NCBI RefSeq assembly: GCF_000802365.1
Contig: NZ_JSZE01000006.1
Coordinates: 23,155-87,154 of the forward strand
Length of the DNA stretch: 64,000 nt
From: Xanthomonas cannabis pv. cannabis
Lineage (GTDB): Bacteria; Pseudomonadota; Gammaproteobacteria; Xanthomonadales; Xanthomonadaceae
Direction of reading: 5' to 3'
Shown here: positions 37,256-46,919 of the stretch, one piece after another
Layout: the number at the start of each line of letters is the position of its first letter
How positions within the stretch are numbered: position 1 is the stretch's first letter
Position numbers and translations under genes: made by a program
The notes under the pieces: generated by a model
Told to the model about the DNA's origin: nothing
Database searches by the model: none
The model's input: the letters and a program-made list of their open reading frames with translations, nothing else

Positions 37256-37441
37256 ATGACGCCGACCGGGAACCCCCAGTCCACTTGAACGCGAGTCTAG
37301 ATTCCTGGGCCAGGAAATTCAAGGACGCGCGATAACTCAACGTCGTCATGCTGCATCGCAGTCGGACCACGTGCTGCGTGGATCGCCAGCGCTGCTGTGC
37401 ACATCTGGCGATCTCACGACAGGTTACCTGACTCCGGCGAG

Positions 37442-38479
37442 CTACTTGGCGAACTGCAGCCCCAACGCCTTGACACGCACGCGCGCCAACATCGCATGCG
37501 AGGTCATGTAGAGCGTGTGGCCGTCGTTGCCGAAGGCGCAGTTGGAGATGGCTTCGCCGGTCTCGATGCGCCCCAGGCGCTGGCCGGCCGGGTTGAATAC
37601 GATGACCCCGCCCGGGCCGGTGGCGAACAGGTGGCCGTCGGCAGAGACCGCCATGCCGTCGGGCAGGCCGGGCGCGTCCTTGGCCACCAGATCCGAGGCA
37701 TCGGCGAACACGCGCTTGCCGGTGACGGCGCCCTGGGTGTCGAGCGCATACGCCATCCAGATCGGTCGCTCCGGGTCGGAGTTGGATACGTACAAGGTGC
37801 GCTCATCGGGTGAAAGCGCAATGCCGTTGGGAAAGCTCAGGCTGTCGTCGAGCAGATGCACGCTGCCGTCGGTGTCCAGCCGGTAGACGCCGTTGAAGCG
37901 CAGCTGCTTGACCGACGAGTTGTTCAGATCCTTCAGGCCATACGGCGGATCGGTGAAGAACACCACCCCGTCGCTGCGACGCACCACATCGTTGGGACTG
38001 TTGAAGCGCTTGCCCTCGAAGCCGGTGGCCAGCGGCGTCTTCTTGCGCGTGATCGGGTCGAGCCGGGCCACGATGCGGGTGCCGGAATCGGCCAGCAGCA
38101 CGGTGCCGCTCGGCTCGGCGTAGAGCCCGTTGGCACCGGCCTCGCGCAGTGTGGCCTGCTCCGGGCCGGTATAGCCGGACGGCGACAGCAACACCGACAG
38201 GCCGGCCTGTTCGGACCAGCGATACAGCTTGTTTTCCGGCACGTCGGTAAACAGCAGGTAGCCTCCGTCGCGCACCCATGCCGGGCCTTCGGACCAGGTG
38301 AACCCCTCGGTGAGCTTTTCGATACGCGCATCGCTGGCAACCACACCGGCGAAGCTGCGGTCGAAGGTGTCCACATGCCCGATGGCCGGGAAGCGCGGCG
38401 GCGGCGGATCCTTCCTGGCGCAGGCGGCGGCGATCGCCAGCAACGGAACAGCCAACAACAGATAGGGCGGCAAGCGCAT
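37442..38479 (-). CDS. SMP-30/gluconolactonase-like lipoprotein
   Basis: 345-residue beta-propeller of the SMP-30/gluconolactonase/LRE group. The N-terminus MRLPPYLLLAVPLLAIAAAC looks like a lipoprotein signal (Cys about 20). Propeller motifs: TEGFTWSEGPAWVRDGGYLL (metal-site Glu), FNSPNDVVRRSDGVVFFTDP (Asn, Asp) and LSFPNGIALSPDERTLYVSNSD. This preserves the family's divalent-metal residues. It would hydrolyse a sugar lactone at the envelope; the substrate is unknown. ATG at 38479 is preferred over 38530. Divergence from neighbours makes it a single-gene unit. Confidence 0.85.
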   Translation of the reverse strand: MRLPPYLLLAVPLLAIAAACARKDPPPPRFPAIGHVDTFDRSFAGVVASDARIEKLTEGFTWSEGPAWVRDGGYLLFTDVPENKLYRWSEQAGLSVLLSPSGYTGPEQATLREAGANGLYAEPSGTVLLADSGTRIVARLDPITRKKTPLATGFEGKRFNSPNDVVRRSDGVVFFTDPPYGLKDLNNSSVKQLRFNGVYRLDTDGSVHLLDDSLSFPNGIALSPDERTLYVSNSDPERPIWMAYALDTQGAVTGKRVFADASDLVAKDAPGLPDGMAVSADGHLFATGPGGVIVFNPAGQRLGRIETGEAISNCAFGNDGHTLYMTSHAMLARVRVKALGLQFAK

Positions 38480-38557
38480 CGGAGGGTCCGGACAATCAGG
38501 TGGGTCCATCATGCCATCAAGCGCGTGCAAGGTCCCTGCGCACGCTGGCAGACGCGA

Positions 38558-39727
38558 CTAGGGAGCGGCCGAGGCCGGCACTGCCAGCACCGCCTCCAGT
38601 GCCGGTTTGGGCTGGTGGTTGCGGTCGAACAGCAATGGGTAATTGGTGCGGCCAGGCACGGGGTAATCGTTCTTCCACGACATGCCGTCGCTCACGCCCC
38701 AGACGCTGACACGGGCGAGCTTGTCGCGCTTGCGCCAGAACAGCGCGAACAGTTCGGCGTAACGATCGCGCAACTGCGCCTGCACCTGCGGCGGCAGGCC
38801 ATCGCGGTAGGGGTCAAGGAAGCGCTTGAACTCCGGCAACTGGAACTGCGCGTGCGCAAGCCCGGTGCCGATGACCTGGCCCTCGCGGGTGAGCGGCAGC
38901 ACGTCCACGTCGAGCTCGGTGATCATGACCTTGATGCCGAGCGCGGCGTAGGCGTCGATGGCGTCCTCGATATCGCGCAGGCTCGGGTAATTGAGCCCCC
39001 AATGCCCCTGCATGCCGACGCCATCGATACGGAGGCCGGCCTGCTGCAGCATCTTGACCATGCGCACGATGCCCTCGCGCTTGGCCGGCCGCCAGGCATT
39101 GAAGTCGTTGTAGTAGAGCTCCGCATCCGGTGCGTAACGCTGCGCGAAGGCGAAGGCATTGCGCACCACCGTGTCGCCGTCGCCAACGCGCTGCACCCAG
39201 TTGGTCGAACGGTAGCTGCCGTCTTCGTCGATGATTTCGTTGACCACATCCCAGGCCTGCACCTTGCCGACATAACGGCCTGCCACCTGCTCGATATGTG
39301 CGCGCATGCGCTCGATCTGCGCGGCCGGGGTGTTTGCCGCGCCGCGGGTTCCCACAAAAAACCAGGCCGGGGTCTGGTTGTGCCAGACCAGCGTGTGGCC
39401 GACCACGAACAACCCGTTGCGTTGCGCATAGTCCACAAACGCATCGGCGGCGGTGAAGTCGAGTTCGCCGCGACGCGGCGCAACGACCTCGGCCTTCATC
39501 ACGTTTTCCGGCGTCACCGCGTTGAAATGGCATGTCACCAACGCCGCGGAGGCGGCGTCCTTGCCGGACACGATGTCGGCATTGACGGCCGTGCCAAGCA
39601 GAAAGCCGTCGGCATACGCCAGCTTGAGCGAGGTGCCGGGCGTGTCGCAGCGCGCCAATGCCGGTGCGGCGACGAGAATGGCAGCGGTGGCGAGTGCGCG
39701 ACGCAACAGGGTGATCAGGTATGGCAT
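38558..39727 (-). CDS. Exported GH10 endo-1,4-beta-xylanase (389 aa)
   Basis: Hydrolyses internal bonds of xylan. 389 residues with a signal peptide (about 1-26). GH10 motifs: LGTAVNA, FNAVTPENVMKAE, VVGHTLVWHNQTPAWF (conserved His-Thr-Leu-Val-Trp-His), acid/base Glu 164 in AWDVVNEIIDEDG, NDFN, and nucleophile Glu 271 in MITELDVDVLP, VSVWGVSDGMSW. This is the canonical enzyme of the pair; the second, atypical GH10 lies at 44139-45131. In published work these two are variously named xynA/xynB or Xyn10 with suffixes; I cannot fix the letter. It is the most downstream gene of the minus-strand run from 46.5 kb. Confidence 0.94.
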   Translation of the reverse strand: MPYLITLLRRALATAAILVAAPALARCDTPGTSLKLAYADGFLLGTAVNADIVSGKDAASAALVTCHFNAVTPENVMKAEVVAPRRGELDFTAADAFVDYAQRNGLFVVGHTLVWHNQTPAWFFVGTRGAANTPAAQIERMRAHIEQVAGRYVGKVQAWDVVNEIIDEDGSYRSTNWVQRVGDGDTVVRNAFAFAQRYAPDAELYYNDFNAWRPAKREGIVRMVKMLQQAGLRIDGVGMQGHWGLNYPSLRDIEDAIDAYAALGIKVMITELDVDVLPLTREGQVIGTGLAHAQFQLPEFKRFLDPYRDGLPPQVQAQLRDRYAELFALFWRKRDKLARVSVWGVSDGMSWKNDYPVPGRTNYPLLFDRNHQPKPALEAVLAVPASAAP

Positions 39728-39788
39728 GGCGTTGTGCCTGGTTGGAGTTCCATTGAGGTGCTGCAGCGGGTGCCTCACAGGCTCGGCC

Positions 39789-42500
39789 TCACTGCACGAC
39801 GATCTGGGCTTGCGCGGCATCCAGGCGCTCCGATTCCACATGCAGCGTGATCGTGCCGCGCCCGCCCGGCGTGGCGCGCACGATCGCCAGGCATAGCCCG
39901 TTGAAGGCGTTGCGTTGCGCTGAGGCAAACGACTCCACATTGGTTGCATCGCCATTGTCGGTGGCCACCAGTTCGCCCGGACCCTCGATGCGAAACCGCA
40001 GGCGGTCGCCGGCGGTGGGCGCCGGCCGCCCGTCGCGGTCCAGCAAGCGCACGGTGACAAAGCTCAGGTCCCGGCCATCACCGTCGATGCGGCTGCGGTC
40101 CGGGCTCGCCTGCATGCGCGCCGCCGGCCCGGCCGTCAGCACGCGATCGTCGGCCCAGGGCTTGCCGTGCTTGTAGGCCTGCACGCGCAATTCGCCGGGC
40201 TGGTACACCACCTCGTCCCAACGCAATCGGTACTGCAGTGCGCCCTTGCGCTTGCGCCCCTGCGAGATGCCGTTGACGAACAGCTCGGCCTCGTCGCCCG
40301 AGGTGAACACATGCACCGGTGTGACCTGGCCTTCGCGCCCGGGCCAGGTCCAGTGCGGCAACAGATGCGCCATCGGCACCTCCGGGCGCCAGCGCGCCTG
40401 GTATAGCCAGTAGCGGTCCTTGGGAAAGCCGGCCAGATCGAAAATACCGGAGTACGAACTGCGCGAGCTGTAGTACGGCGTGGGCTCGCCCAGGTAGTCG
40501 AAGCCGGTCCAGACGAATTCGCCGGCGACATAAGGGTGCGTGTCCAGCGCGGCAAACACCTTGTCGGCGCTGGAACCGAAGTCCACCGCATGCAGCTCGT
40601 ACGCGCTGACCTGATGCACGGCCGAATCGCCACCGCGCCCATCGCGCACCGGTGCGCTGGTGTCCGGGGTGACCGGGAACAGGTACACGCCGCGGCTGCT
40701 CAGCGCCGAGGCGGTCTCGCTGCTGAGGATGGCCTTGTGCGGAAACCGCGCATGAAACGCCGGATACTGCGGCGGCTTGCGAATGCGCTCGGTGCCTTCG
40801 AACTCGGGCGCATCGCGGATGCCTTCGCCCTGGTAGTTGAGGCTGATGACATCCAGCGCCGCCGGTAGCGGCATCTCGGGCGAGGCGTAGTTCATCGCCA
40901 CCGTGGCCGGGCGCGTGGGGTCTTCCTCATGCACGATGGCGTGCAGCGTGCGCGCAATCGCTGCGCCCTGTTCGCCGGTGTATTGCTCGCCGACCTCGTT
41001 GCCCACGCTCCACAGCATCACCGAGGGATGGTTGCGGTCGCGCCGCAGCATCGCGCGCAGATCCGGCTCGTGCCATTGCGGAAAGACCAGATGGAAATCG
41101 AGCGGGGTCTTCTTCATTTCCCAGCTGTCGAACACTTCATCCACCACCAGCAGGCCCATGCGGTCGGTGAGCTCCAGCAGCTCCGGCGCGGGCGGGTTGT
41201 GGCTCATGCGGATGGCATTGGCGCCCATCTGCTGCAGCAACTGCAGTTGGCGCTCGGCGGCGCGCACGTTGAATGCCGCACCGAGTGCGCCGAGATCATG
41301 GTGATTGTTCACGCCGCGGATGGGCACCTGTTCGCCATTGACCAGGAGTCCCTTGTTGGCATCGAAGACGATGGCGCGGATGCCGAAAGGTGTCTCGTAG
41401 CGATCCACCAGCTGCCCGTTCTGGCGCACCTCGGTCACTGCCACATAGCGATGCGGCTGCTGGGTGGGCGGTGGGCCCCATAGGCGTGGCGCATCGATGT
41501 GCGTGGTGCCCTGCACCCGTGCGTGACCGCCGGCAGGCACCGCCACCGGCAGCGCCGCGATGTGCGCCACCGCCTCGCCGGTGTGTGAGCCGCTGGCTGC
41601 GTCGAGCACGTAGATCGCCGTGCTGACCTGCGCCTGGGCGGTGGTGGGTGCGGCGTTGTCCAGCGTCACCGCCAGTTGCACCTGTGCTTCAGCGGCCGAC
41701 ACCTGCGGCGTGGTCAGCTGCGTGCCCCAGTGCGCGATATGCAGCGGCGCGGTCCTGGTCAGCCACACATTGCGATACAGCCCGCCACCGGGATACCAGC
41801 GCGCCGATTCGGGCGGGTTGTCCAGCCGGATCGCCAGCTGGTTGCGGCCGCCGGCGACCAGGCAAGCCGTCAGATCCACCCGCCAGGAGCTGTAGCCATA
41901 CGGCCAGCCGCCCACCAGCTGGCCATTGCACCAGACCGTGGCGTACGCCATCGCGCCATCGAGGTCGAGAAACAGCGAGCGGCCGCGGTCGCTGGCCGGA
42001 ACATCCAGCGTCTTGCGATACCAGCCGATGCCCCAGCTCGGCAACCGCCCCATGCCGCCGTACGGACCATCGACCAGAAACGGCCCGGCAATCGCCCAAT
42101 CGTGCGGCAGGTCCACCAGCTGCCATGCACTGTCGTCGAACTGTGCTTGCACATAGGCCACGTTGCTGCCCGGATGGCCGGGCGGGCGTTGGTGGCGTTG
42201 TGCCGGATTGGCGATCAGCGCATTGGCGGTCGGCAGGATCCATGGCCTGAGCACATCCTTGGCGGTGGATTGCAGCGGCTGCGCCTGATCCGGGCGCGCA
42301 TCGGCCACCTTGCCGTCGTCGCTGCCGGTGACCTGGGGGCGGGCCGCATAATCGAGCACCACCGGGTTGCCTGGCGGGTCGCCACGCTGAAAGCGCCATT
42401 GCGCATTGAGCGACACCCGCTCGCGCGGGGCGCCGGTCTGCGCGAGTGCGTCGAGCGCGGGCAGTGCCAGGCAGACACAGGCGAGCACGCGTCCTGTCAT
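39789..42500 (-). CDS. Exported GH2 beta-galactosidase-like enzyme
   Basis: 903-residue family 2 glycosidase with a signal peptide (about 1-21, LDALAQ). Domains: sugar-binding jelly roll (about 25-235; DLPHDWAIAGPF, GGMGRLPSWGIGWYRK, WYPGGGLYRNVWL), immunoglobulin-like domain, TIM barrel with acid/base Glu about 502 (MLWSVGNEVGEQY) and nucleophile Glu about 595 (AILSSETASA), then two C-terminal sandwiches. AGGTGG precedes the ATG at 42500. Its context suggests removal of galactosyl or related decorations from xylan oligosaccharides; actual specificity is not predictable. Confidence 0.9.
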   Translation of the reverse strand: MTGRVLACVCLALPALDALAQTGAPRERVSLNAQWRFQRGDPPGNPVVLDYAARPQVTGSDDGKVADARPDQAQPLQSTAKDVLRPWILPTANALIANPAQRHQRPPGHPGSNVAYVQAQFDDSAWQLVDLPHDWAIAGPFLVDGPYGGMGRLPSWGIGWYRKTLDVPASDRGRSLFLDLDGAMAYATVWCNGQLVGGWPYGYSSWRVDLTACLVAGGRNQLAIRLDNPPESARWYPGGGLYRNVWLTRTAPLHIAHWGTQLTTPQVSAAEAQVQLAVTLDNAAPTTAQAQVSTAIYVLDAASGSHTGEAVAHIAALPVAVPAGGHARVQGTTHIDAPRLWGPPPTQQPHRYVAVTEVRQNGQLVDRYETPFGIRAIVFDANKGLLVNGEQVPIRGVNNHHDLGALGAAFNVRAAERQLQLLQQMGANAIRMSHNPPAPELLELTDRMGLLVVDEVFDSWEMKKTPLDFHLVFPQWHEPDLRAMLRRDRNHPSVMLWSVGNEVGEQYTGEQGAAIARTLHAIVHEEDPTRPATVAMNYASPEMPLPAALDVISLNYQGEGIRDAPEFEGTERIRKPPQYPAFHARFPHKAILSSETASALSSRGVYLFPVTPDTSAPVRDGRGGDSAVHQVSAYELHAVDFGSSADKVFAALDTHPYVAGEFVWTGFDYLGEPTPYYSSRSSYSGIFDLAGFPKDRYWLYQARWRPEVPMAHLLPHWTWPGREGQVTPVHVFTSGDEAELFVNGISQGRKRKGALQYRLRWDEVVYQPGELRVQAYKHGKPWADDRVLTAGPAARMQASPDRSRIDGDGRDLSFVTVRLLDRDGRPAPTAGDRLRFRIEGPGELVATDNGDATNVESFASAQRNAFNGLCLAIVRATPGGRGTITLHVESERLDAAQAQIVVQ

Positions 42501-42663
42501 GCACGCCCACCTGGCCGCGATGCGCCGCGCTGCTGCAGGTGCAGGGTGTGTCACTGTCATGACGCCGGCGGCTGCCGTTGCGCGCCACTGCGTTCCGCAG
42601 CGCGCGTCGGTGCCGCTGCAGCGCGCTCGCACCCGCACGCGCACCGGCCACGCAGCGGCTGCC

Positions 42664-44085
42664 TCACAGCTTGTACGCCTGCTTGGGCAGCCGATACGCA
42701 AGATCCATCGCCACCTCCATCGCCTCGTCTTCCTCCAGCCGATGCTCGGCCACCAGCTTGGCCAGAAACGCGCTGTCCACGCGCCGTGCCACATCGTGGC
42801 GCGCGGGTATCGACAAAAAGGCGCGGGTGTCGTCGTTGAAGCCCACGGTGTTGTAGAACCCGGCACTGGCCAGGGTCTGCTCGCGAAAGCGCCACATGCC
42901 CTCCGGCGCGTCATGGAACCACCATGCCGGGCCGAGCAGCAGCGACGGGTAATGGCCGGCCAGCGGCGCCAGCTCGCGGCTGTAGCTGGTTTCGTCCAGG
43001 GTGAACACGATCAGGCGCAAGCGCGGGTCGTTGCCGTAGCGATCCAGCAGCGGCTTGAGCGCATGCACGTAGTCGGTGCGCATCGGGATGTCGGCGCCCT
43101 TGTCGCGCCCGTAAATGTCGAACAACTGCCGGTTGTGATTGCGAAAACAGCCCGGGTGCAGCTGCATCACCAGGCCATCGTCCAGGCTCATCGCCGCCAT
43201 CTCGGTCAGCACCTGAGCGCGGAACAACTCGGCCTCCACCGGCGTGGGTGCACCGCGCACCACCGTGTCGAATAGCCGCTGCGCCTCGGCAGGCGACAGA
43301 TCTGCAGTGGCGGCGCTGGGGTGCCCGTGGTCGGTCGAGGTGGCACCGTGTGCGGCGAAGAACGCACGCCGTTGCCGGTGCGCACGCAGGTAGCCGGGCC
43401 AGCTCAGCACGTCCTCGCCGGTGAGCGCGCCGAACTGCTGCAGCGCGCCGGTGAACTGTTCGTGCTCCGGGTCCACCACCGGGTCGGGGCGATACGCAGT
43501 CACCACCCGTCCCTGCCAGCCGCTGGCGGCAATGGCCGCATGGTGCTGCAGCGAATCCAGCGGCGATTCGGTGGTGGCGATCACCTCGATGTTGAAGCGC
43601 GTAAACAGCGCGCGCGGAAGAAAGCCCGGCGTCTGCAGCGCAGCAGTGATGTGGTCGTAGTAATGATCTGCGGTGCCGGCATCCAGCCGGATACGCAGAT
43701 CGAAGACGTTGTGGAACACATGATTGAGCCATAGCGCCGACGGGGTGCCGCGCAGCAGCGTGTAGTGCTCGGCAAACACGCGCCACGCCGCGCGCGGATC
43801 CACCGGCGCGCGCGTGCCGTCGGCGCGCGGAATGCCGAGCGTATCCAGGCTGATGCCCTGGCTGTACAGCATGCGGAACACGTAGTGGTCCGGCACCAAC
43901 AGCAACTCGGTGGCGTTGGCGAACGGCGCATTGCCGGCGAACCACGCCGGGTCGGTGTGGCCATGCGGGCTGATGATCGGCAGGTTGGCGATCTGCGCGT
44001 ACAGCCTGCGCGCGATCGCCCGCGTGCCGGGGTCGGCCGGCAACAGGCGGTCGTCATGCAATGCGAGGGGCAAGGAAGCAGACAT
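42664..44085 (-). CDS. uxaC: Glucuronate isomerase
   Basis: Isomerises D-glucuronate to D-fructuronate in the cytoplasm, first step of hexuronate breakdown for glucuronate freed by the GH67 enzyme. 473 residues, family length. Signatures: LPIISPHGHTDPAWFA near residue 36, AWRVFAEHYTLLRGTPSALWL, TTESPLDSL, LSWPGYLRAH and GPAWWFHDAPEGMWRFRE. It lies between the GH10 and GH2 genes on the minus strand, apparently in the operon that starts at 46.46 kb. Confidence 0.96.
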   Translation of the reverse strand: MSASLPLALHDDRLLPADPGTRAIARRLYAQIANLPIISPHGHTDPAWFAGNAPFANATELLLVPDHYVFRMLYSQGISLDTLGIPRADGTRAPVDPRAAWRVFAEHYTLLRGTPSALWLNHVFHNVFDLRIRLDAGTADHYYDHITAALQTPGFLPRALFTRFNIEVIATTESPLDSLQHHAAIAASGWQGRVVTAYRPDPVVDPEHEQFTGALQQFGALTGEDVLSWPGYLRAHRQRRAFFAAHGATSTDHGHPSAATADLSPAEAQRLFDTVVRGAPTPVEAELFRAQVLTEMAAMSLDDGLVMQLHPGCFRNHNRQLFDIYGRDKGADIPMRTDYVHALKPLLDRYGNDPRLRLIVFTLDETSYSRELAPLAGHYPSLLLGPAWWFHDAPEGMWRFREQTLASAGFYNTVGFNDDTRAFLSIPARHDVARRVDSAFLAKLVAEHRLEEDEAMEVAMDLAYRLPKQAYKL

Positions 44086-44138
44086 GGATCAGGACACCAG
44101 ACAGAATGGAAAACATGCAAGGCAACCGGCGCAGCGCA

Positions 44139-45131
44139 TCATGGCGCCGGCGTGCCGGGATGGGCGGCCACGTAGTCACGCAGCCAGGTCATGGCCGGCC
44201 GCTCGCTGCCGTCCCCGCGCACCAGATACGCGGCCTCCTTGTCCCGCCACAGACCGGGCCGAAACCCCCACAGCGTGATGCCGCGCACCGCCGGGTGCTC
44301 CCAAAATGTCGGGAACACGCGCTGGTAATCGGCCAGCTGCTGCGCATCGGTGGGCCCGTCCAGATCGAACTCGGTGATATAGATCGGCAGGCCGGTGGCG
44401 GCCAGCGCATCGAGATTGGCGCGGTGCACCGACATCGCCACGTTCGGCGTGGTCTCGAACGCGTGCTCCTGGATGCCGATCGCATCCACCAGGCGCTCGC
44501 GCTGCAGCAGCTGCACGATGTGCAGGTACTTCTGCGTAGCCTGCGCGCTGTTGGTGATGCTGTAGTCGTTGATCATCAACCTGGTCTGCGGGAAGTGCTG
44601 GCGCGCAAGCCGGAACGACTGCAGCACCCATTCCCAGCCGCTGTCGCCATTGCCGCCGAGCGCCTGCAGATAATTGCCGCCGCCGGTATCGGCCTTGCTT
44701 GGCGGGTCGTTGAGCGGCTCATTGACCACTTCCAGCAGATCGATCTCCGGGTAGCGCTGCGCCACGGCGGCAAACCACTGCTCGATCTCGCGCCGCTGTT
44801 CGGCCGGGCGCAGGGTCTTGATCCATTCCGGCTGCTGGTTGCCCCACACCATCACATGCATCTGGAATGGCAGGCCGTTGGCCTTTGCGAACCGGTACGC
44901 GGTGTCCAGTGCACTCCAGTCCATCTGGTCGCGCACCGCTTCCACCGTGCCCCATTTACCGCCGTTCTCCGGAGTGAGCTTGTTCCAGTACTGTGCAAAT
45001 CCCTCAGCCTGTTGCGGGCCATAGGCGCTGCCCAGGAACTTGGATGCACCGGCCGCCAATGGCGGGGCCTGCGCGGTCGGTGCGAGGCTTGCCGCCAACA
45101 ACAGGGCCAGGGTGAACGGGCGCAGATGCAT
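44139..45131 (-). CDS. Exported GH10 xylanase, atypical active site (330 aa)
   Basis: 330 residues; signal peptide about 1-21. The acid/base Glu 138 (LLEVVNEPLND) and nucleophile Glu 254 (IYITEFDLDG) are intact, as are NKLTPENGGKWG and LMINDYSITN. But the usual HTLVWHxQ segment reads MHVMVWGNQQPEW (91-103), so the conserved His after the Trp is Gly 97, and several loops are short (compare 389 residues for the second GH10). Such a changed -1/+1 subsite suggests action on short or decorated oligosaccharides. Co-transcribed with the upstream transporter (9-bp gap). Confidence 0.9.
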   Translation of the reverse strand: MHLRPFTLALLLAASLAPTAQAPPLAAGASKFLGSAYGPQQAEGFAQYWNKLTPENGGKWGTVEAVRDQMDWSALDTAYRFAKANGLPFQMHVMVWGNQQPEWIKTLRPAEQRREIEQWFAAVAQRYPEIDLLEVVNEPLNDPPSKADTGGGNYLQALGGNGDSGWEWVLQSFRLARQHFPQTRLMINDYSITNSAQATQKYLHIVQLLQRERLVDAIGIQEHAFETTPNVAMSVHRANLDALAATGLPIYITEFDLDGPTDAQQLADYQRVFPTFWEHPAVRGITLWGFRPGLWRDKEAAYLVRGDGSERPAMTWLRDYVAAHPGTPAP

Positions 45132-45140
45132 GATGATTCC

Positions 45141-46457
45141 TCAGGACGAAGAAGGCGTTGCAGTGGTCGCCGGCAGCTGCGCCGGGTCCAGTCGCGGTAC
45201 CAGAGAGTGCACCACTGCCAGCGCCAGCAGATAGGCCGACCCTGCCATCAGGAACACCGGCACATAACTTCCGGTCGCCTGTAGCAAAAAGCCGATGAAG
45301 GTGGCAATGAGCATGCCGCCCACCGCGCCGGCAAACCCGCCGATGCCCACCACGGTGGCCACCGCATGTCGCGGAAACATGTCCGAGGGCAGCGTGAACA
45401 GATTGGCCGACCAGCCCTGGTGCGCAGCGGTTGCCAGGCCGATCAGCGCCACCGCCAGCCACAGGTTGTCGGCACGTGCGGCAAACACGATCGGCACCAC
45501 TGACACCGCGCAGATCAGCATGGCGGTCTTGCGCGCGCGATTGACGCTCCAGCCGCGCGCGATGAAGCGCCCGGCCACCCAGCCGCCGGCGATGCTGCCG
45601 ATATCGGCCAGCACGAAGATCACGATCAATGGCGCGCCCAGTTGCAGCAGGCTCAAACCATATTCGGCATGCAGGAACTTGGGCAGCCAGAACAGGAAGA
45701 ACCACCAGATCGGGTCGGTGATGAACTTGCCCAGCACGAACGCCCAGGCCTGGCGATGCCGCAGCACCTGCAACCACGACAGCCGTGCCTGCACCGGCTC
45801 GTGGACATCGCTGCGGATATGCGCCAATTCCGCTGGCGACAGGCCGGGCTGCTGTTCGGGCGGGTGATAGGTGAGCCACCACACCACCAGCCAGGTGGCG
45901 CTCAACACGCCGGTAAACAGGAATGCCGCCTGCCAGCCCCACGCGGTGGCGATCACCGGCACCAGCAATGGCGCAACGATGGCACCGATGTTGGAGCCGG
46001 AATTGAAGATGCCCGTGGCCAGCGCGCGTTCGCGCCGGGGGAACCATTCGGCCACCGTCTTGAGCGCAGCAGGAAAATTACCCGACTCCCCCAAGCCCAG
46101 GAAAAACCGCGCAATCGCAAAGCCCACCACGCTGGTCGCCAATGCGTGGCCCATTGCCGCCAGGCTCCACACCCCGATCGCCAACGCATACCCGAGCCGG
46201 GTGCCGAAGCGGTCGATCACCGCGCCGCTGCACAACAGCCCCAACGCATAGGCAGCCTGGAACGCGGTGACGATATAGCCGTACTGGATCTCGTTCCAGC
46301 CGATCTGGGTCTGCAAGAATGGCGCCAGCACGCCCAGCACCTGGCGATCCACATAGTTGATGGTGGTGGCCGCCAGCAGCAAGGCGCACACGCGCCAGCG
46401 CACCCGGCCCAGCCGTGCCGACGCAGTGACAGGCGCAACGGTGGGCAGCTCGCTCAT
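45141..46457 (-). CDS. exuT: MFS hexuronate-type transporter
   Basis: 438-residue inner-membrane carrier with 12 hydrophobic segments, of the anion:cation symporter branch of the major facilitator superfamily. The N-terminal INYVDRQVLGVLAPFLQTQI and the FLGLGESGNFPAALKTVAEW motif are typical of ExuT/GarP-type hexuronate permeases. It probably takes up glucuronate released in the periplasm by GH67. The start MSELPTVAPVTAS at 46457 gives the normal N-terminus; the open frame upstream is not membrane-like. A xyl-box-like site lies 166 bp upstream. Leads the operon with GH10, uxaC, GH2 and the second GH10. Confidence 0.88.
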   Translation of the reverse strand: MSELPTVAPVTASARLGRVRWRVCALLLAATTINYVDRQVLGVLAPFLQTQIGWNEIQYGYIVTAFQAAYALGLLCSGAVIDRFGTRLGYALAIGVWSLAAMGHALATSVVGFAIARFFLGLGESGNFPAALKTVAEWFPRRERALATGIFNSGSNIGAIVAPLLVPVIATAWGWQAAFLFTGVLSATWLVVWWLTYHPPEQQPGLSPAELAHIRSDVHEPVQARLSWLQVLRHRQAWAFVLGKFITDPIWWFFLFWLPKFLHAEYGLSLLQLGAPLIVIFVLADIGSIAGGWVAGRFIARGWSVNRARKTAMLICAVSVVPIVFAARADNLWLAVALIGLATAAHQGWSANLFTLPSDMFPRHAVATVVGIGGFAGAVGGMLIATFIGFLLQATGSYVPVFLMAGSAYLLALAVVHSLVPRLDPAQLPATTATPSSS

Positions 46458-46622
46458 GCGTGTGGCCTGCACCACCGCAGCGGATCGCCTGCGGCCTGCA
46501 CAGGGTGCAGGGCGTTGTGCATGCGTAAGCCAGCCAGCTGCCAGCCGGGCGTATCGCTGCCGCGTTCTTCGGTTCGATTCATCGGCCACTGCACCTGCAC
46601 GAAGGTGGCCTTGCGCCACGGG

Positions 46623-46636
46623 TGATAGCGCTACCA
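46623..46636 (-). promoter_or_regulatory. Xylan operator (xyl-box, 13/14) facing exuT
   Basis: Read on the minus strand the site is TGGTAGCGCTATCA, one mismatch from the box at 46784. It lies between the transporter start (46457) and the TonB-receptor start (46920), on the transporter side, so it probably controls the minus-strand operon. The two boxes are 148 bp apart. Confidence 0.8.
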
Positions 46637-46783
46637 TTACCACGGCATTGCGATAAATCCATCGCGCAGTGCAGCACTGCGCCACCGTATGCATGCGTCT
46701 GGGCGCTGGCTTTCGTGCTCGCGCGAGCTGCTTGCGGCCAGGCCCCCGCAACTATGCTGCCCTGCAGCGTGATGTTCTGAATT

Positions 46784-46797
46784 TGGTAGCGCTAACA
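46784..46797 (+). promoter_or_regulatory. Xylan operator (xyl-box, 14/14) upstream of the TonB receptor
   Basis: TGGTAGCGCTAACA, identical to the box before xylA, 123 bp upstream of the GTG start of the receptor gene. Supports XylR control of receptor and divergent operon together. The remaining intergenic sequence (46458-46919) has no other recognisable site. Confidence 0.88.
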
Positions 46798-46919
46798 TCC
46801 AGCGTCACTGATCGCCCGTCTCCCCACCGCACCATCGCCGCGCCGATTCCAGGCAGCGGCACTCCCTGCGCCGGGGCGATGCGTGGGACATCTGCTCACC
46901 TGTTAGGGAAGGGATTACG

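Noticed and set aside
37856..39850. A 664-codon plus-strand frame opposite the SMP-30 and GH10 genes
   Set aside because: It crosses two clear minus-strand genes and their spacer; composition is typical of an antisense shadow.
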